Below, piece by piece: positions 16,317-23,343 of a stretch of DNA of 43,505 nt. Made by a program: the position numbers and the translations under genes. Position 1 is the stretch's first letter, and each line of letters begins with the position of its first letter. The stretch is from Bacillota bacterium (GTDB taxonomy: Bacteria; Bacillota; Clostridia; Peptostreptococcales; Anaerovoracaceae): contig JAFYYP010000015.1 in assembly GCA_017557505.1 (NCBI GenBank), positions 1 to 43,505 on the forward strand, read 5' to 3'. The notes under the pieces were generated by a model that did not search any database, was not told the DNA's origin, and saw only the letters and a list, made by a program, of their open reading frames with translations.

Positions 16317-18080
16317 TTACACCTTGATCGTCACATTGTTCAGCCGCATGGCGGACGTGTACGTGACTTCCTTCGCCAGGTTCATGGTCAGGCGCAGACC
16401 GATGTTGGCCGTGGGGTCGTCGTCGGTGAGGTAGCGGAAGCGCTCCTTGGGATCGAACGGCCGGCAGTTGTCGCGAATGATGAGCGTGACCCCATCAGCC
16501 TCCTTGTACAGCGCGCGCAGGTCGATCGAATGCGGTTTGCCGTCTTTGAATCCGTGCTGGATGATGTTCGTGACCATTTCTTCCGCCGCAAGGCCGAGCC
16601 GGCTGGCCGTCTTGTGATCCACGCCTCTGCCTTCGCAGAACACGATGATCTCCTCGGACGCCGCGACTGCGCCTTCCAGATCTGTAACAGTTTGTGCGTA
16701 TTCGTTCTCCGGCGCGATGCCGAAACCCTCTTCGAGCATCAGCAGGTCGTCAGAACTGCTGATCTTTCTGCGGTTCACGGCCATGATGAAGACCGGGATG
16801 AGGCAGACTGTCAGGACGTGCGCGAGGGAGATCCCCGCGTACAGGCCGCCTGTGCTGAAACGTTCGGCCAGGATGGAGACCGCAGCGGCGGTGAGCACTA
16901 CGTCCTCGGCGACGTAGACCATGTTGGCCCAGAAGACCCTGCCGGTCACCTGCAGATAGTCCGCGAACAGGATGCAGAACCCCTGGAACAGTAAGCCCGC
17001 GGCGTACCAGCGCACGCTGAGCGTACCGGCCGGAAGCGCGTCGGCGTTGCTGCCCAGATACAGTTTCGCGACGAAAGGCGCCAGGGCGAGCAGGGCCAGC
17101 GAAAGCAGCCCGACGAACATCAGCTCGAGGCGGCAGGCGGTGCGCGTGACCCGCTTCAGCGCCTCCTTGTTCTCCTCGCCGTAATACAGCGACGTGACGA
17201 GCATGAAGGACTGCGCGAGCCCCATGACGACGGCGTTCGTCATGTAGTTGATGTTCGACTGCACGGAAAAACCAGCGACCGCGACGGCTGCGATCGCCGC
17301 GGCTGTCCGGTTGATGAAGATGCCGCGGATCGAAGACGTCACGCGGCTGACCCCCTTGGGCAGCCCTTTTCGAGTAATGTCGAACAGGCCTCTCCAGTCC
17401 AGCCCGCGGACGGAAAAGCGGAAAATGATGTCTTTCTTGATGAAATGGTGCATCAGGACGAGCGTGCCTGCATAGTAGCTGATCGTAGTCACGAGCGCGA
17501 TCTCCGCGAGTCCCGCGTGGAGTACGGAAACGCAGAAGAGGTCGCCCGCGATGTTGACAGCGGTCATGACAGCCGTTGCGGTGACGATGCGCCTGCGGTC
17601 GCTGTCGAGCGGCATGATGGAGGAGAGCAGTTTCGTCGCAGTGATGGCCGGAAGGCCCAGAACGTAGAACAGCAGATATTCCTTGGCGTTCACGAACATC
17701 TCCGTGCCGCTTTCGGCGCCGAGCAGGGTCGTGATCGGGTCGATGAACGCCACGATGAGGATCATGACGGCGATCGATAATCCGATGCCTACGATGCGGG
17801 TGACGGAGAAGAGCCGGCAGGCCTGCTCGCGGTCATTCCTGCCGAGCGCCCGGGCGCAGCCGTTCGACATGCCGCTGCCCAGGATGCTGCCTGTGATCGC
17901 GAAGATGAAGTTCAGCGGATTGACGAGCCCGAACGCCGCGACGCACTGCGTGTCCATGACGTTGCCGATGACCAGGCCGTCGACGAGCGTGCCGAGCGAG
18001 GACGTGAGCATGGAAAGGAAAAAAGCGCCGAACGAATTCAGCAGCAGATCCCTGATCAGTTTGTCTTCCTTTTGCCACAT
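16317..18080 (-). CDS. MATE-family transporter fused to a HATPase (RsbW/SpoIIAB-like) domain
   Basis: The 587-residue protein has two parts. Residues 1-445 form a MATE-type antiporter with about 12 membrane helices, beginning NSFGAFFLSMLTSSLGTLVDG. After a soluble linker, residues about 460-587 show a GHKL ATPase of the anti-sigma serine-kinase type: N-box EEMVTNIIQHGF with the E-x3-N pair at E501/N505 as in SpoIIAB E46/N50, G1-like RDNCRPFDP (D537), and G2-like NIGLRL. The usual Gly after the G1 Asp-Asn is Cys. MATE proteins export drugs or metabolites by Na+ or H+ antiport; the added domain suggests ATP- or partner-controlled activity (inference). GGAG precedes ATG 18080, and the promoter lies in the divergent region shared with the helicase gene. 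Confidence 0.9.
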   Translation of the reverse strand: MWQKEDKLIRDLLLNSFGAFFLSMLTSSLGTLVDGLVIGNVMDTQCVAAFGLVNPLNFIFAITGSILGSGMSNGCARALGRNDREQACRLFSVTRIVGIGLSIAVMILIVAFIDPITTLLGAESGTEMFVNAKEYLLFYVLGLPAITATKLLSSIMPLDSDRRRIVTATAVMTAVNIAGDLFCVSVLHAGLAEIALVTTISYYAGTLVLMHHFIKKDIIFRFSVRGLDWRGLFDITRKGLPKGVSRVTSSIRGIFINRTAAAIAAVAVAGFSVQSNINYMTNAVVMGLAQSFMLVTSLYYGEENKEALKRVTRTACRLELMFVGLLSLALLALAPFVAKLYLGSNADALPAGTLSVRWYAAGLLFQGFCILFADYLQVTGRVFWANMVYVAEDVVLTAAAVSILAERFSTGGLYAGISLAHVLTVCLIPVFIMAVNRRKISSSDDLLMLEEGFGIAPENEYAQTVTDLEGAVAASEEIIVFCEGRGVDHKTASRLGLAAEEMVTNIIQHGFKDGKPHSIDLRALYKEADGVTLIIRDNCRPFDPKERFRYLTDDDPTANIGLRLTMNLAKEVTYTSAMRLNNVTIKV

Positions 18081-18112
18081 GCCGTGCTCCTACTGTAAAA
18101 AGAATATATTTC

Positions 18113-18121
18113 ATTATATCA
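18113..18121 (-). promoter_or_regulatory. Extended -10 of the MATE-HATPase promoter
   Basis: On the - strand TGaTATAAT, a perfect -10 hexamer with TG extension, lies 33 bases upstream of the start. The -35 position (about 18136-18141) is poor and sits next to the LexA-type palindrome. Confidence 0.65.
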
Positions 18122-18141
18122 TCCGGCAGGACAGTTACCAT

Positions 18142-18170
18142 TTGAACATATGTTCTTTATATGCTATACT
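18142..18170 (+). promoter_or_regulatory. Promoter of the PcrA/UvrD-type helicase gene
   Basis: TTGAAC (18142-18147), a 17-bp spacer and an extended -10 TGcTATACT (18162-18170). The start codon is 25 bases downstream. Confidence 0.8.
18144..18155. promoter_or_regulatory. LexA (SOS) box
   Basis: A perfect 12-bp palindrome GAACATATGTTC matches the core of the Gram-positive LexA site (CGAAC-N4-GTTCG, established for B. subtilis); only the outermost C and G are T and T here. It overlaps the -35 and spacer of the helicase promoter and abuts the -35 region of the divergent MATE promoter, a position fit for repression. Confidence 0.75.
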
Positions 18171-18194
18171 GATGCCGGAAGGCAGGGAAAAAGC

Positions 18195-20348
18195 ATGCAG
18201 GAGTACTTACAACAGCTGAACGAAGCGCAAAGAGGAGCCGTACAGACGACGGAAGGGTATGTGCGGGTCATCGCGGGAGCGGGGAGCGGCAAGACGCGCG
18301 CGCTCACGTGCCGGTTCGCGTACCTGGTGAACGAACTTGGCATCATGCCGGGCAACATCCTGTGCGTCACGTTCACGAACAAGGCCGCGCAGGAAATGCG
18401 CCAGCGCATCCATAAGATGACCGGCGACAACGACACGGGCTACATCAACACGTTCCACGGGTTCTGCGTGTCGGTGCTCGACGAGGAGAGCTACGCGGTG
18501 CAGTATCCGAAGAGCTTCCTCGTGCTTGACAATTCCGATATCGATTCCATGCTGAAGATCATCTACGAGGAGAGGGGTCTTTCCCTGCGCGACATGAGCT
18601 TTTCCGACGCCCGCGAGATGATCGAGATCCAGAAGCTCTGGAAGAAGCCCGAGTACTATCTGGACCTGATTGCGCTGCCTTTGGAAGATCTGCAGGAAAA
18701 GTACCGGCTGGCCGCGGACGTGAAGGATATCATCTTCTACGGTTACTTAGTGCAGGAAAAGAAGTGCTTCGGCCTCGATTACAACGACCTGATCATCTTT
18801 ACCCTGTATATTTTCCGCGAGAACCCGGACATCCGCCTGAAGTGGCAGCAGCGGCTGGAATACATCATGATCGACGAGTTCCAGGATATCGACCAGCTGC
18901 AGTACGAGCTGATGGAGGCGCTGCAGGGGTATCACAGGAATCTGTTCATCGTCGGTGACCCGGACCAGACCATTTACACCTGGCGCGGCGCGAACACGAA
19001 GTTCCTGATGGATTTCGACCAGTCGCACGAGGGCACGAAGACCATCATGATGCTGAAGAATTACCGCTCGACGCCGCAGATCGTCGCCGCGGCCAATTCC
19101 CTGATCGGCAAGAATCACCACAGGATCGTGAAGGATCTGGAAGCCGTGCTGCCGGACGGTCCTCTGCCTGTCTACAACCATGCGGCGGCCCAGAAGAAAG
19201 AGGCGCAGTGGATGGCGGAAAAGATCCGCGCGCTGGCAGAAAAAGGCGTTCCTCTGGGCGATGTTGCGATCCTTTACCGGGCTCATTATGTGACCCGCAG
19301 CATCGAGGAAGTCTTCCTGAAAGAGAAGATCCCATACAAGATCTACAGCGGCGTACAGTTCTTCGACCGCATGGAGATCAAGGACACGCTGTCATACCTG
19401 CGCATGCTGGCGTATCAGGACGACTTAAGTTTCCGGCGCATCGCGAACGTGCCCAAGCGCAACCTCGGACAGAGGCGCATGCAGTTCCTGGAGGAAACGG
19501 CGGAACGGGAAGGGTGCAGCCTGTATCAGGCGCTGAAGAACCACCTGGACGAAGAGATCTTCAAGGGCACGAAGGCCGCGAAGTTCATCGAACTGATCGA
19601 AACGTTCGCGAAGCTGGCTGAAAGCATGCCCATTTCGGAACTTTTCGCCAAGCTGTGTGACAAGAGCGGCTACGAGGCGATGCTGCGCACCGAAGGCAGC
19701 CAGGAGAGGCTCGACAACCTTGCGGAGTTAAAACAGTCTATCCTCGAATACGAGATCAGTTGCGGGGAAGAGACGTCGCTGCAGCACTATCTCGAGCACG
19801 TGGCGCTGTTCTCCAACGCGGAGCAGCCGGTCGCGGACGGCAAGGTCAAGTTCATGACCATCCACGCGGCCAAAGGCCTGGAATTCCCTTACGTTTTCCT
19901 CTGCGCGCTGAACGAGGACGTCTTCCCGTCCAAGAAGACGAGCACGCTCGAGGCGATGGAAGAGGAGAGGCGGCTGGCGTTCGTCGCGGTCACGCGCGCG
20001 CAGAAAGCGCTGTACCTGTCCGACGCCGAAGGACGGACCCTGGAAGGCACGCAGCGCTATCCGTCGCGTTTCCTGTTCGATACCGGTTTCGAATTGATGG
20101 ACGTGGAGAATGCTCCGCCGGACGATCTGGTGCGGGACGCGAAGGAACTGATCGCGGTGCGTTTGAAACATATGCCGGAGAATCTGGCGAAGACTGCGCT
20201 GCCAGAAGGGACGCGGGTACGTCACGAAGTCTTCGGAGAGGGAACGATCCTGGAATTCGACGCCGGCGCGGGGGTGTATGTCATCCAGTTTGACATGCTG
20301 GATACGACCCGCCGTCTGAACGCGCGGCTGAAGCTGGAAGTCCTGTAG
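18195..20348 (+). CDS. PcrA/UvrD-like superfamily 1 DNA helicase
   Basis: A 717-residue ATP-dependent 3'-5' helicase for repair and replication-fork or transcription conflicts. Motifs in order: Q-motif LNEAQRGAV, Walker A AGAGSGKTRA, Ia FTNKAAQEM, II DEFQDID, III GDPDQTIYTWRGA, IV YRSTPQI, V TIHAAKGLEF and VI AVTRAQKALYLS. The C-terminus (VRHEVFGEGTILEF) resembles the PcrA Tudor-like RNA-polymerase-binding domain. ATG 18195 is preferred over the upstream TTG/ATG codons because it starts MQEYLQQLNEAQ and lies after the promoter. A LexA-type box overlaps the promoter, so SOS induction is expected. The nitrilase gene follows 12 bases later. Confidence 0.93.
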   Translation: MQEYLQQLNEAQRGAVQTTEGYVRVIAGAGSGKTRALTCRFAYLVNELGIMPGNILCVTFTNKAAQEMRQRIHKMTGDNDTGYINTFHGFCVSVLDEESYAVQYPKSFLVLDNSDIDSMLKIIYEERGLSLRDMSFSDAREMIEIQKLWKKPEYYLDLIALPLEDLQEKYRLAADVKDIIFYGYLVQEKKCFGLDYNDLIIFTLYIFRENPDIRLKWQQRLEYIMIDEFQDIDQLQYELMEALQGYHRNLFIVGDPDQTIYTWRGANTKFLMDFDQSHEGTKTIMMLKNYRSTPQIVAAANSLIGKNHHRIVKDLEAVLPDGPLPVYNHAAAQKKEAQWMAEKIRALAEKGVPLGDVAILYRAHYVTRSIEEVFLKEKIPYKIYSGVQFFDRMEIKDTLSYLRMLAYQDDLSFRRIANVPKRNLGQRRMQFLEETAEREGCSLYQALKNHLDEEIFKGTKAAKFIELIETFAKLAESMPISELFAKLCDKSGYEAMLRTEGSQERLDNLAELKQSILEYEISCGEETSLQHYLEHVALFSNAEQPVADGKVKFMTIHAAKGLEFPYVFLCALNEDVFPSKKTSTLEAMEEERRLAFVAVTRAQKALYLSDAEGRTLEGTQRYPSRFLFDTGFELMDVENAPPDDLVRDAKELIAVRLKHMPENLAKTALPEGTRVRHEVFGEGTILEFDAGAGVYVIQFDMLDTTRRLNARLKLEVL

Positions 20349-20360
20349 GAGGAGATCGCT

Positions 20361-21212
20361 ATGAATAAGACCGTTAACGTATCCTGCGTGCAGATGATGC
20401 CGCAGGCCGCGGACTATGAATACAATTTGGCGAAGATGGAGCGTTTTGTGCAGCAGATCTGCGATGCGCGGCCCGAGACTGATCTGATCGTCTTCCCGGA
20501 ACTGTGCACGACGGGCTACGTCTGCACGAATGAGGAGTTCGATCGCATGACCCGCACAGCTGCCGAAGATCCGTCCATCCGAAGGCTCGGCGCCCTGGCG
20601 AAACGGTACGGCGTGGTGATCGTCTACGGCTTCTCCGAGCGCGATCCGGACGATGCGGCCATCCTGTACAACGCGGCTGCGGTTATCGGCAAGGACGGCT
20701 CGCTGCAGGGCACGTACCGCAAGGTGCATCCCTTCGATACGGAGAAGAACTGGTGCGCAGCAGGAAGCGGGTATCCGCTGTTCGAGGCGGATTTCGGTAA
20801 ATTCGGGGTCATGATCTGCTGGGACACCGCGTTTCCGGAGGTCGCACGCACCTACGCGCTGAAAGGCGCGGAACTGCTCGTCGTCTGCACGAACTGGGAG
20901 ATCACGGAGTCAAACGACTGGCCCATGGATACGGCTGCGGACTGGGATCTCGTGACCCGCGCAAGGGCTTTCGATAACACGCTGCACCTGGTATCCGCCA
21001 ACCGCGTCGGCAGCGACAGGGGACTCGGTTTCTTCGGACATAGCAACATCATCGATCCCGTCGGAAACGTGATCGAAGCGCTGAACGATCCTGTCGAAGG
21101 CGTGATCTTTGCCTCTTTGGACCTCGGATTGACGGAAAAGAGAAGAAAAGAATACTACACGATCCTGGAAGACCGCCGGCCGGATACTTACGGCTTGCTC
21201 GTAAAGGAATAA
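20361..21212 (+). CDS. Carbon-nitrogen hydrolase (nitrilase superfamily)
   Basis: A 283-residue single-domain nitrilase-fold hydrolase. The catalytic triad is visible: E47 (FPELCTTGY), K121 (YRKVHPFD) and C153 (MICWDTAFPE). Such enzymes hydrolyse amides, carbamoyl groups or nitriles; the substrate is not determinable. AGGAGG lies 6-8 bases before ATG 20361, and only 12 bases separate it from the helicase gene, so it may share the SOS-type promoter. Its 3' end overlaps the convergent reverse transcriptase gene by 25 bases. Confidence 0.9.
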   Translation: MNKTVNVSCVQMMPQAADYEYNLAKMERFVQQICDARPETDLIVFPELCTTGYVCTNEEFDRMTRTAAEDPSIRRLGALAKRYGVVIVYGFSERDPDDAAILYNAAAVIGKDGSLQGTYRKVHPFDTEKNWCAAGSGYPLFEADFGKFGVMICWDTAFPEVARTYALKGAELLVVCTNWEITESNDWPMDTAADWDLVTRARAFDNTLHLVSANRVGSDRGLGFFGHSNIIDPVGNVIEALNDPVEGVIFASLDLGLTEKRRKEYYTILEDRRPDTYGLLVKE

Positions 21213-22393
21213 TATTCGTGCACGAGGCTGCGGTAGCCCAGTTTTTTCAGATCTTCATAGCGGACGTTATACCGCGCTTTCGTGCGCTTGCCGCTGATGA
21301 GGAAGCGGAGGCAGTCCTGCGCGTAGAGATCGATCTCATGCAGGCTGTCCGCCGTGTCGATGACGGAAAAGAACCAGTAACTCCAGGTCAGATCGCTGTC
21401 CGCAGAGTTTTCCAATAATTTGCGGTTGAAGATGCGGATGAAGGCCGCCGCGGCTTTTTCTCCGCTCAGGCCGTTCCTCTGACGCCAGCGCTGCAGGGCT
21501 CTCGCCTTGCGGCGCATTTTTTGTTTGAGTTTATGAACGGTCGCGGGCGCGATGTCGACGCGGCCTTCGCTGCAGAGGAAACCCAGGAACGTCCAGGCTT
21601 CGCCGGGGTCCGCCAGGCTTTCCTTCGAGGGGTTGATCGTAAGGCCTTGACTCTTCAGGAAGGCGTGCAGATACGCGACGTGCGCGTCCCGTTCCTCCTT
21701 CGTGTCCGCGAACAGGATGATATCGTCGGAATACCGCGCGTAGGGGATGCCGGCTTCGCAGAAATGCGCGTCCAGATCCTTTAAATACAGGTTGGCGTAG
21801 AAAGCGGAAAGGGGCGTACCGGCCATGATGCCCTTGCTTTCGCAGATCTCCGCGCTTTTTTCGAGCACGCAGGGTTCTTCCAGAAGACGCTTCAGGAAGG
21901 AGAACAGCTGCGGGTCATCCGCCAGGACCTCCTCCAGCATGGGGAGGAAGCGCTCCACCGGGATGGAGTTGAAATAGTCGTGGATGTCCGCCTTGTAGAC
22001 GAACTTCTGATAGATGCCGTGCGTGCGGGTCAGATACCGCACCGCGTCTTTGGCCGTGCGTCCCGGGCGGAACGAATACAGGGCAGGGGCATATACGCCA
22101 TCGTAGCGGCGCAGCAGCAGCCAGGTCAACATTTTCAGCACGGTGTTCTCTGTTTTCGGATAGATGTATACCGTGCGTTTTTTCTGCGAGCTCATCTTGC
22201 TGATGACTGCTTTTTTCGGCAGCGCAAAAGCGTCTCCCCGTTCGATTTCTTCACATATGGGCAGCCAGCGCTTTTCGTCGATAAACGTGCGCAGCTCCTT
22301 CGCGAAGTTCTTCGGGCAGACCAGAGACGTGCGGTAGGCATAGAAATCTTCCCAACAGCGTTCGTCCTTCAGTTGTTCGAGCAAAGACGGCAA
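21188..22393 (-). CDS. Stand-alone reverse transcriptase (YSDD class, undetermined type)
   Basis: A 401-residue RT. Visible blocks: RT1-2 region (YIYPKTENTVLKML, SFRPGRTAKDAVRYL), RT3 KADIHDYFNSI with catalytic D136, RT4 KGIMAGTPLSAFYANLYL, RT5 YARYSDDIILF with D223-D224, and RT7 FLGF (269-272), then a basic helical thumb-like region. There is no group II maturase or endonuclease domain. Retron hallmarks (NAxxH, VTG) and the DGR-type SQ in RT4 are absent, so it fits a group II-like or 'unknown group' RT, classes that include DRT defence systems (inference). The start is TTG 22393 with GAGGAG 8 bases upstream. A structured segment lies immediately 5', and a coiled-coil protein gene precedes that on the same strand. 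Confidence 0.88.
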   Translation of the reverse strand: MPSLLEQLKDERCWEDFYAYRTSLVCPKNFAKELRTFIDEKRWLPICEEIERGDAFALPKKAVISKMSSQKKRTVYIYPKTENTVLKMLTWLLLRRYDGVYAPALYSFRPGRTAKDAVRYLTRTHGIYQKFVYKADIHDYFNSIPVERFLPMLEEVLADDPQLFSFLKRLLEEPCVLEKSAEICESKGIMAGTPLSAFYANLYLKDLDAHFCEAGIPYARYSDDIILFADTKEERDAHVAYLHAFLKSQGLTINPSKESLADPGEAWTFLGFLCSEGRVDIAPATVHKLKQKMRRKARALQRWRQRNGLSGEKAAAAFIRIFNRKLLENSADSDLTWSYWFFSVIDTADSLHEIDLYAQDCLRFLISGKRTKARYNVRYEDLKKLGYRSLVHEYYSFTSKP

Positions 22394-22412
22394 GAAAAGT
22401 TCTCCTCAATAG

Positions 22413-22560
22413 AAAAAACAGAAAGAGAAGGCATTAAAGCCCGGAAAGTTCCGGGATGTACCGGGCCGTACAGAGACCGGCTGCCTGCGAAGCCGAAAGG
22501 ATTGATTCGAAAGGTCTCTGCCGGGTCCGCCGCAGGCGCAAAGGGCGTTCTCTTTCTGTC
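22413..22560 (-). ncRNA. Candidate structured RNA associated with the reverse transcriptase
   Basis: About 148 bases between the coiled-coil gene and the RT. A 12-bp closing stem pairs 22548-22559 with 22418-22429 (2 more pairs after one mismatch). Inside are an 8-bp stem (22513-22520 with 22471-22478) enclosing a 4-bp hairpin (22491-22494 with 22479-22482), and a 6-bp hairpin (22450-22455 with 22440-22445). A small GUAC hairpin (22468-22470 with 22459-22461) is also possible. The hairpin loop (22483-22489) is perfectly complementary to 22531-22537, a 7-bp pseudoknot. Six U follow the closing stem on the - strand, which supports that orientation; the + strand has only four T. Found by eye, not by folding software or covariation. 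Confidence 0.6.
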
Positions 22561-22578
22561 TTTTGCGGTTTTCGGGGG

Positions 22579-23181
22579 CTATTCGCCCAGGGCAGCTTTC
22601 GTGCGGTTGATGACGTAGCTGCGGGTGTTCCACCAACCCTCATAGTTAGTGTAATAACGCAGATAGGGCAGTCCCTGTTTTCTGCATCTCTCGCGGAGCT
22701 TGACCGCGCTGGAATTGGCGGGCAGCAGTTCGACGACCAGCTTGTCCTCGCCGCCTTTCCTGAAGCGGAAGACCCAGGAACGGTCCGGTCCGCCCCAACC
22801 TGCTTCTTCCGCCAGCTCGTAATCCGCGAACTCCTTGCGGTAGATATCTTCGAAGTAAGCTATAGGAGTCATACCGGAGTTGAACTGGTTGGGTTCGTCG
22901 GGCATTTCATCGCCCCAGGATACGCCGTAGGCGCCGGGCTTGGGTCTGTCCGCGTCTGCTGTGTTCTCGACGATCGTTCCGATGGCTTCTTTATTCTCCT
23001 CGGCGAACTGTTCCGCTTTGGTCTTCAGGGCGTCGATGGCGTCCTTGTTTTCTTCCGCGAACTTCTCCGCTTCGGTCTTCAGCGTCTCGACGGCGTCGGA
23101 CATGTTCTTTGCCAGTTCGTCCAGTTTCAGATCCGGCGCTTTCTCGCTGACTTCTTTCAAGATCTTATCAAAAAGGCCCAT
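22579..23181 (-). CDS. Small coiled-coil protein upstream of the RT, unknown function
   Basis: 200 residues, no signal peptide. Residues 1-75 are charged and helical, with an 18-residue direct repeat (LKTEAEKFAEENKDAID at 34-50 and LKTKAEQFAEENKEAIG at 52-68). A Pro/Gly linker leads to a C-terminal alpha/beta-like domain (about 85-200) rich in aromatics and ending GWWNTRSYVINRTKAAL. The pattern KLVVELL followed by a basic helix and LPYLRYY vaguely recalls Vsr-like nuclease cores, but no catalytic set is evident, so I assign no function. ATG 23181 has GGAAAGGAG 9 bases upstream. It is codirectional with the RT and the structured segment, whose 5' end is 18 bases past its stop. Confidence 0.75.
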   Translation of the reverse strand: MGLFDKILKEVSEKAPDLKLDELAKNMSDAVETLKTEAEKFAEENKDAIDALKTKAEQFAEENKEAIGTIVENTADADRPKPGAYGVSWGDEMPDEPNQFNSGMTPIAYFEDIYRKEFADYELAEEAGWGGPDRSWVFRFRKGGEDKLVVELLPANSSAVKLRERCRKQGLPYLRYYTNYEGWWNTRSYVINRTKAALGE

Positions 23182-23213
23182 AGTGAATGTCTCCTTTCCA
23201 TGGTGTTATCTGC

Positions 23214-23222
23214 AGTATATCA
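23214..23222 (-). promoter_or_regulatory. Extended -10 upstream of the coiled-coil/RT locus
   Basis: On the - strand TGaTATACT lies 33 bases before the start at 23181. No clear -35. It would drive the coiled-coil gene, the structured segment and the RT. Confidence 0.55.
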
Positions 23223-23293
23223 CGGAGTGCGCCGCCGCAAAGCCTTTCATTGAAAATATTTATAAAAATCATAAAAATAATTGATTCTTCTTA

Positions 23294-23322
23294 TTGAAAA
23301 GCGGGGGGCTATTCTGTAAACT
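23294..23322 (+). promoter_or_regulatory. Likely promoter of the LysR-family gene
   Basis: TTGAAA (23294-23299), 17-bp spacer, TAAACT (23317-23322), 21 bases before the start at 23344. Confidence 0.5.
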
Positions 23323-23343
23323 GTGTGTACGGAGGATATCAGT

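Noticed and set aside
21188-22393. Group II intron or diversity-generating retroelement
   Set aside because: No maturase/endonuclease domain, no domain V-like hairpin, and no template/variable repeat pair was seen nearby.
21188-22560. Classical retron
   Set aside because: The RNA arms look retron-like, but the RT shows no NAxxH or VTG motif, has YSDD rather than the usual YADD, and no branching-G context was found.
22456-23253. + strand open frame of 265 codons over the RT upstream region
   Set aside because: Opposite to the coiled-coil gene, with no ribosome-binding site; a shadow.
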